Source: Streptomyces violaceorubidus
GTDB lineage: Bacteria > Actinomycetota > Actinomycetes > Streptomycetales > Streptomycetaceae
Assembly: GCF_000717995.1 (NCBI RefSeq)
Contig: NZ_JODM01000001.1
Span: 791,468-855,467, forward strand
Reading direction: 5' to 3'
DNA: 64,000 nucleotides
The notes under the pieces were generated by a model. The model was not told the DNA's origin. It did not search any database and saw only the letters and a program-made list of their open reading frames with translations. This document shows positions 60,112 to 64,000 of the stretch, one piece after another; the stretch's first letter is position 1; the number at the start of each line of letters is the position of its first letter. A program made the translations under genes and the position numbers.

Positions 60112-60521
60112 GTCGGCCCGGGTCCCGCGCCGCGCTGTTTGTAGAGGCTGATCGAAACGGTTTTGTCCTCGTCCACGGCGGAGGAGACCTTGCCCGCGAG
60201 GGCGGAGAGCACCGTCCAGGCGAAGGTGTCCCGCGAGGGGGCGTGGCCGTCCGTGGTCGGCGCTGAGACGGTGACTTCGAGCGAGTCGTCGACGAGGCGG
60301 AAGACGCAACTGAGCACCGAGCCGGGCACGGCCTGCTGGAGCAGGATCGCGCAGGCCTCGTCGACTGCGATGCGCAGGTCCTCGATCTCGTCGAGGGTGA
60401 AGTCCAAACGGGCTGCGAGGCCGGCCGTCGCCGTACGCAGCACCGACAGGTAGGCACCCGCGGCCGGCAGCCGGACTTCGACGAAGTCCTGGGTCGCGGG
60501 CTCGCCTGCGATCTGGGACAC
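60108..60521 (-). CDS. prsH: Anti-sigma factor (RsbW-like HATPase), partner of SigH
   Basis: A 137-aa Bergerat-fold protein kinase-like anti-sigma factor. The N-box is degenerate (DEACAILLQ in place of xEAxNN) but the family order is kept, ending with FAWTVLSALAGKVSS and VSISLYKQRG. It would hold SigH inactive until released by an antagonist. GTG 60521 has GGAGG 5 bases upstream; a TTG at 60533 is an alternative. It is coupled to sigH by a 4-base overlap. The upstream 250 bases (60522-60771) carry the promoters, which I cannot resolve by eye. Confidence 0.88.
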   Translation of the reverse strand: MSQIAGEPATQDFVEVRLPAAGAYLSVLRTATAGLAARLDFTLDEIEDLRIAVDEACAILLQQAVPGSVLSCVFRLVDDSLEVTVSAPTTDGHAPSRDTFAWTVLSALAGKVSSAVDEDKTVSISLYKQRGAGPGPT

Positions 60522-60771
60522 CCTCACCTCCAAGGTGGTACAAGCGTTACAGGGCCGAGGGACGCCCCCCGGGTTAACGCGACACGTGGTTCAGCGGTGA
60601 CGTTATCGCGCTCCGAAGTTTCCTGTCCCCGAGACCCCAACCCCATGCTGTCACTCATAGTAAACACGCGAACACGCACAGTGGCTAGGGGGTTGGCGGG
60701 CTCAAATCGGAAGAGCGCGCGCCGGGTTGACGTACCCAGACGTCAGACGGTCGAACCGTCCCGCACCGAGG

Positions 60772-61032
60772 TCACACCAGGACGTGATCGACGAAGCACC
60801 AGCGCCAGCTCTCCCCGGGCTCGAAGGTCCGCATCACCGGGTGACCGGTCTCCTTGTAATGCGCCGTCGCGTGCTGCCTCGGCGAGGAGTCGCAGCAGCC
60901 GACGTGGCCGCAGGTGAGACACAGCCTGAGCTGCACCGGGTCCGTGCCCTGCGCCAGGCACTCCGGACAGGTCTCGCCGCACGGCTCGGGTTCCGGGTGC
61001 GGCAGCGCGTCGGCGTGCGTGCACTGTTTCAT
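60772..61032 (-). CDS. UBP-type zinc finger protein
   Basis: An 86-aa single ZnF-UBP domain. Zinc ligands are visible in CGETCPECL, CLTCGHVGCCD and HATAHYKETGHPV. In eukaryotes this domain binds ubiquitin C-termini; in bacteria the ligand is unknown. The fold fills the whole protein. It is a common stand-alone gene in actinobacteria. Confidence 0.92.
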   Translation of the reverse strand: MKQCTHADALPHPEPEPCGETCPECLAQGTDPVQLRLCLTCGHVGCCDSSPRQHATAHYKETGHPVMRTFEPGESWRWCFVDHVLV

Positions 61033-61093
61033 GATTGCCAGGTTACGACGGGCGTGCGGATGACCGCGCGGAATACGAGGGCGGGCGAGGACG

Positions 61094-62686
61094 ATGGACG
61101 TGATGCCGCTGCTGTTGCTGGTGGCGGGCAGCGCCGCGGTCGCGGGGGCGGGACGGCGCGTGCCGGTGCCGGTGCCGCTGCTGCTGGTCGCGGCGGGTCT
61201 GGCGGTGAGTTATGTGCCCGGTGTGCCCGACTACACCCTCGACCCGCACATCGTCCTGCCCCTGCTGCTGCCCCCGCTGCTCTACACGGCGGCCACCGAC
61301 AGCTCCTACCTGGATCTGCGGGCGCAGGCCCGGCCCGTGGCGCTGCTGTCCGTGGGGTACGTCCTGTTCGCCACCTTCGTCGTCGGCTGCGCGGCCTACC
61401 TCATCGTGCCGGGGCTGCCCCTGACCGCGGCCCTGGTGCTCGGCGCGGTCGTGGCCCCGCCGGACGCCGTCGCGGCCACGGCGGTCGCCCGCCGGGTGGG
61501 ACTGCCCTCCCGGATCACCACGATTTTGCAGGGCGAGTCCCTGGTGAACGACGCCACCGCCATCACCGCCTTCAAGGTGGCACTCGCGGCGGCCGTCGGC
61601 GAGGGCGCGACCTGGGCAGGCGGGATGGGCGAGTTCCTGATCGCGGCGGTGGGCGGCGTCGGCGTCGGACTGGTCATGATGGTGCCGCTGCACTGGCTGC
61701 GCTCCCACCTGAAGGAGGCGCTGCTGCAGAACACCCTCTCCCTGCTGATCCCGTTCGTCGCCTACGCGGTCGCCGAGCAGGTGCACGCCTCGGGGGTGCT
61801 CGCGGTGGTCGTGGTCGCGCTCTACCTGGGGCACCGCGCGTGGGAGGTCGATTTCGCCACCCGGCTCCAGGAGGAGGCGGTGTGGAAGATGGTCGCGTTC
61901 GTCCTGGAGTCGGCCGTGTTCGCCCTCATCGGGCTCCAGCTGCCCGTCGTCCTCAAGGGCCTGGGGGAGTACGAGGGGATCGACGCCGCCTGGTACGCCC
62001 TCGCGGTGTTCCTGGTGGTCGCCGTGGCGCGGTTCGTGTGGGTGTACCCGGCGACCTTCCTGCCCCGGCTGTCGGCACGGGTACGCGCGCGCGAGGGCGA
62101 CCTCTCCTGGAAGGCGCCGTTCGTGATCGGCTGGGCCGGGATGCGGGGCGTGGTCTCCCTGGCCATCGCCTTCTCCATCCCGCTCACCGTGCACGGCGGC
62201 GAACCCTTCCCCGAGCGCAACCTCGTCCTGTTCCTCACCTTCACGACCGTCATCGGCACGCTGGTCGTCCAGGGCGTCAGCCTGCCGCCGCTGATCCGGC
62301 TGCTGAAGTTCCCCGCGCACGACCTGCAGGCCGAGACGCTGGCGGAGGCCAACGCGCAGGCACAGGCCTCGCGGGCCGCCGAGCGGCGCCTGGACGAGCT
62401 CCTGGCCGACGAGCGCAACGCCCTGCCGGCCCCGCTCGCCGACCGCCTGCGCATGGTCCTGGAGCGCCGCCGCAACGCCGTCTGGGAACGGCTCGGCCAG
62501 GTCAATCCCATCACCGGCGAGACCGTCGACGACACCTACCGGCGGCTCTCCCGGAAGATGATCAGCGCCGAGCGCGAGGTCTTCGTCCGGCTGCGGGACG
62601 GCCGCTACATCGACGACGAGATGCTTCGGACACTGCTGCGCCGGCTGGACCTGGAGGAGGCCGCCGCGTACCGCGAGACCACCTGA
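61094..62686 (+). CDS. CPA1-family Na+/H+ antiporter
   Basis: A 530-aa antiporter with about 12 transmembrane helices and a cytoplasmic C-terminal tail of about 125 residues. GAVVAPPDAVAATAVARRVG and LQGESLVNDATAITAFKVA (the ND ion-binding site) plus GWAGMRGVVSLAIAFSIP are CPA1 signatures. It resembles the bacterial NhaP/TIGR00831 group. Its likely role is sodium and pH homeostasis. It lies 61 bases from and divergent to the UBP gene. Confidence 0.92.
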   Translation: MDVMPLLLLVAGSAAVAGAGRRVPVPVPLLLVAAGLAVSYVPGVPDYTLDPHIVLPLLLPPLLYTAATDSSYLDLRAQARPVALLSVGYVLFATFVVGCAAYLIVPGLPLTAALVLGAVVAPPDAVAATAVARRVGLPSRITTILQGESLVNDATAITAFKVALAAAVGEGATWAGGMGEFLIAAVGGVGVGLVMMVPLHWLRSHLKEALLQNTLSLLIPFVAYAVAEQVHASGVLAVVVVALYLGHRAWEVDFATRLQEEAVWKMVAFVLESAVFALIGLQLPVVLKGLGEYEGIDAAWYALAVFLVVAVARFVWVYPATFLPRLSARVRAREGDLSWKAPFVIGWAGMRGVVSLAIAFSIPLTVHGGEPFPERNLVLFLTFTTVIGTLVVQGVSLPPLIRLLKFPAHDLQAETLAEANAQAQASRAAERRLDELLADERNALPAPLADRLRMVLERRRNAVWERLGQVNPITGETVDDTYRRLSRKMISAEREVFVRLRDGRYIDDEMLRTLLRRLDLEEAAAYRETT

Positions 62687-62734
62687 GCGGACGCATGTGC
62701 GTGCGGGCGGCGCCGGGCCGGCGGTCCCGTCCGC

Positions 62735-63643
62735 TCAGGGGAAGGGGCGGCCGGTGACGACCGCCGCCAGGGTCGTCCCGCGCGGGAAGGCGCCCTCCTC
62801 GGTGAGCGCGAGCAGGGCGTACAGCATCTTGGCGACGTAGACGCGCTCCAGGGGGAGGCCGTGGCGGCGCTCGAAGTCCTCGGCGAAGGCGTCCAGCCCG
62901 GGGGTCGTGCGGGCGTAGCCGCCGTGGTGGAAGCGGTCGTCCAGGCTCCAGGCGCCGCGCGGCCCGCCGAACGCGCGGTCCTGGAGCCGCCGTATGTCGC
63001 CCTCCAGGAAGCCTCCTCTGAGCACCGGTATGCCGAGGGCCCGGCGCCCCCGGGGAAGCCCGGCGGCCAGCCCGGCGAGCGTGCCACCGGTGCCGCAGGC
63101 GATGGCGGCCACGTCGGCGTGTTCGCCCAGCTCCTCGCCCAGGGCACGGCAGCCGCGTACCGCCTCCGCGCTGCTGCCGCCCTCCGGGACCACCACGGCG
63201 TCCTCGGCGTCCACCGCGCGCAGCAGGGCCGCGAGGACGTCGGGTTCGGCCTTGCGCCGGTATGTCGAGCGGTCGACGAAGTGCAGCCGCATCCCGTCGG
63301 CGGCGCACCGGGCCAGTGAGGGGTTCAACGGCCGGCCGGCCAGCTCCTGGCCGCGCACCACGCCCACCGTGGGCAGCCCGAGCAGCCGGCCCGCGGCGGC
63401 CGCGGCCCGCAGGTGGTTGGAGTAGGCGCCGCCGAACGTGACGACGGCACGGCCGCCCGCCGTGGCGAGGGTCGGCGCCAGCTTGCGCCATTTGTTGCCG
63501 ACCAGCTCGGGGTGGATCAGATCGTCCCGCTTGAGCAGCAACCGGACACCGCGCCGCCCGAACCGTTCGTCGGCCACCTCGTGCAGGGGGGAGGGCAGAC
63601 GGGGCCGCAGGGCGGCGAGGTCGCGGGTGTCGGTGCCGGTCAC
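62735..63643 (-). CDS. PLP enzyme, ACC deaminase / D-cysteine desulfhydrase family
   Basis: A 302-aa fold type II PLP enzyme. The Schiff-base Lys is in GNKWRKL, and the phosphate loop is CGTGGTLAGLAAG. TFGGAYSNHLRA matches the substrate-binding segment of this family. It could be a 1-aminocyclopropane-1-carboxylate deaminase or a D-cysteine desulfhydrase; the sequence does not decide, and many actinobacterial members are the latter. GTG 63643 has GACAAT 6 bases upstream, fitting a leaderless start. Confidence 0.86.
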   Translation of the reverse strand: MTGTDTRDLAALRPRLPSPLHEVADERFGRRGVRLLLKRDDLIHPELVGNKWRKLAPTLATAGGRAVVTFGGAYSNHLRAAAAAGRLLGLPTVGVVRGQELAGRPLNPSLARCAADGMRLHFVDRSTYRRKAEPDVLAALLRAVDAEDAVVVPEGGSSAEAVRGCRALGEELGEHADVAAIACGTGGTLAGLAAGLPRGRRALGIPVLRGGFLEGDIRRLQDRAFGGPRGAWSLDDRFHHGGYARTTPGLDAFAEDFERRHGLPLERVYVAKMLYALLALTEEGAFPRGTTLAAVVTGRPFP

Positions 63644-63672
63644 CCCGCCATTGTCACGCCACCGCGCGGCGG

Positions 63673-63746
63673 TCACCGCACTTCGGCCGGACACCGCACT
63701 GCGGCCGGTCCCGGGATCACTTCAGCCGGTCCCGGGATCACTTCAG
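63673..63746. repeat. Two tandem repeats at the 3' end of the amidase gene
   Basis: A 21-bp unit starting CCGGTCCCGGGATC occurs twice without gap (63705-63725 and 63726-63746), with a partial third. It spans the stop codon of the amidase gene, so one copy is coding and one is not. Next to it an 18-bp near-repeat (TCACCGCACTTCGGCCGG / ACACCGCACTGCGGCCGG, 63673-63708) occurs twice. Confidence 0.75.
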
Positions 63747-64000
63747 CCGGTCCCGGATCCGCTCCCGCATCGACGCCATCGTGAACCCGCGCGGGTCGAC
63801 CTTTCCGGGCTGCCACTCCAGGTGGCCGATCACCGAGCGCTCGTTCCAGCCGTGGTGGCGGCACACGGCCGCGGCGGCCCGCTCGATCGCGTCCAGCTGC
63901 GCCGCCGGCCAGGGGTCCTCGCCGTCGCCGAGGTTCTCGCACTCGAAGCCGTAGAAGTGCCGGTTGCCGTCGGTGTTCGCCTCGTTGTCCCGGGGCAGCG
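63738..64000 (-). CDS. Peptidoglycan amidase/PGRP-like protein, 5' partial
   Basis: The last 87 residues of a protein of the N-acetylmuramoyl-L-alanine amidase 2 (PGRP) fold, whose start lies outside the window. FYGFECENLGDGEDPWPAAQ and VIGHLEWQPGKVDPRGF (a GHxEW..xxKxDP motif holding a zinc His and the active-site Lys region) are characteristic. It ends in RERIRDRLK. It probably cleaves the amide between muramic acid and the stem peptide. The 3' end contains a tandem repeat. Confidence 0.88.
   Translation of the reverse strand, partial: LPRDNEANTDGNRHFYGFECENLGDGEDPWPAAQLDAIERAAAAVCRHHGWNERSVIGHLEWQPGKVDPRGFTMASMRERIRDRLK

Noticed and set aside
60522..60543. Start of SigH at 60543 as the main product
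   Set aside because: The region overlaps prsH in another frame and its translation is Arg/Gly-rich; the coupled GTG at 60111 is better supported, though a minor long form cannot be excluded.

Overview
The window is chromosomal DNA from a Streptomyces species close to the S. coelicolor group. The reasons are very high GC content with GC-biased third codon positions, many GTG starts, probable leaderless genes, a near-identical epi-isozizaene synthase/CYP170A1 pair, and the sigR-rsrA, nrdABS, dasR-dasABCD, wblC, wblE and sigH-prsH loci. Gene order follows what is known of the S. coelicolor core chromosome. I see no transposase, integrase, prophage, CRISPR array, rRNA or origin.

Bases 1-12.5 kb: the 3' part of a UvrD2-type helicase gene, then wblC (WhiB7-like) with a long regulated leader (A-tract promoter, upstream ORF, intrinsic attenuator). 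On the minus strand follow an ABC1/UbiB atypical kinase and an overlapping ThiF/E1-like gene. Next come a YgjP-type metallopeptidase, a TerD-AIM24 fusion with two AIM24 paralogues, and a minus-strand pair of a DUF2342 protein and a NUDIX hydrolase.

Bases 12.5-22.1 kb: an SDR/epimerase, moaE, a tiny membrane protein, a secreted PDZ/Lon-like protease, a PPA1309-type protein and a UPF0182 membrane protein. Two identical initiator tRNA genes in inverted orientation then flank a Sel1-repeat protein gene.

Bases 22.1-31.7 kb: a Fur-family regulator divergent from a catalase gene with a perfect Fur/PerR-like box inside the promoter spacer. These are followed by a CBS protein, hisN, a TetR regulator with a tandem repeat upstream, an SMR exporter, rsgA, aroA, an M50-like membrane protease, an SRAP protein and a hydrolase.

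Bases 31.7-37.5 kb: the thiol-oxidative stress pair sigR-rsrA with an autoregulatory sigma-R-type promoter and a second upstream start, two overlapping HD/HD-GYP membrane proteins, a TPR protein and peptide deformylase. Bases 37.6-45.1 kb: the albaflavenone genes eizA-cyp170A1 (eizA carries a TTA codon), then nrdS, nrdB and nrdA on the minus strand under tandem NrdR-like boxes and a cobalamin riboswitch.

Bases 45.1-54.6 kb: an acetyltransferase, a monocarboxylate permease with its DUF3311 partner, and the chitobiose/GlcNAc regulon core dasR, dasABC, dasD and nagB with several dre operators. Bases 55.2-64 kb: a GAF/PAS/HisKA_2 sensor kinase, wblE, a diacylglycerol-kinase-like protein, a small membrane protein, sigH with its upstream anti-sigma gene prsH, a UBP zinc-finger protein, a CPA1 Na+/H+ antiporter, a PLP enzyme of the ACC deaminase/D-cysteine desulfhydrase family, and the 3' end of a peptidoglycan amidase gene.

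Regulation is the common theme. Much of the window encodes stress, redox, nutrient and developmental sensors, and the non-coding DNA is unusually readable (attenuator, riboswitch, operators, terminators). I did not find a clearly unprecedented multi-gene system. The least understood units are the TerD/AIM24 cluster, the ThiF-ABC1 kinase pair and the paired HD/HD-GYP membrane proteins.
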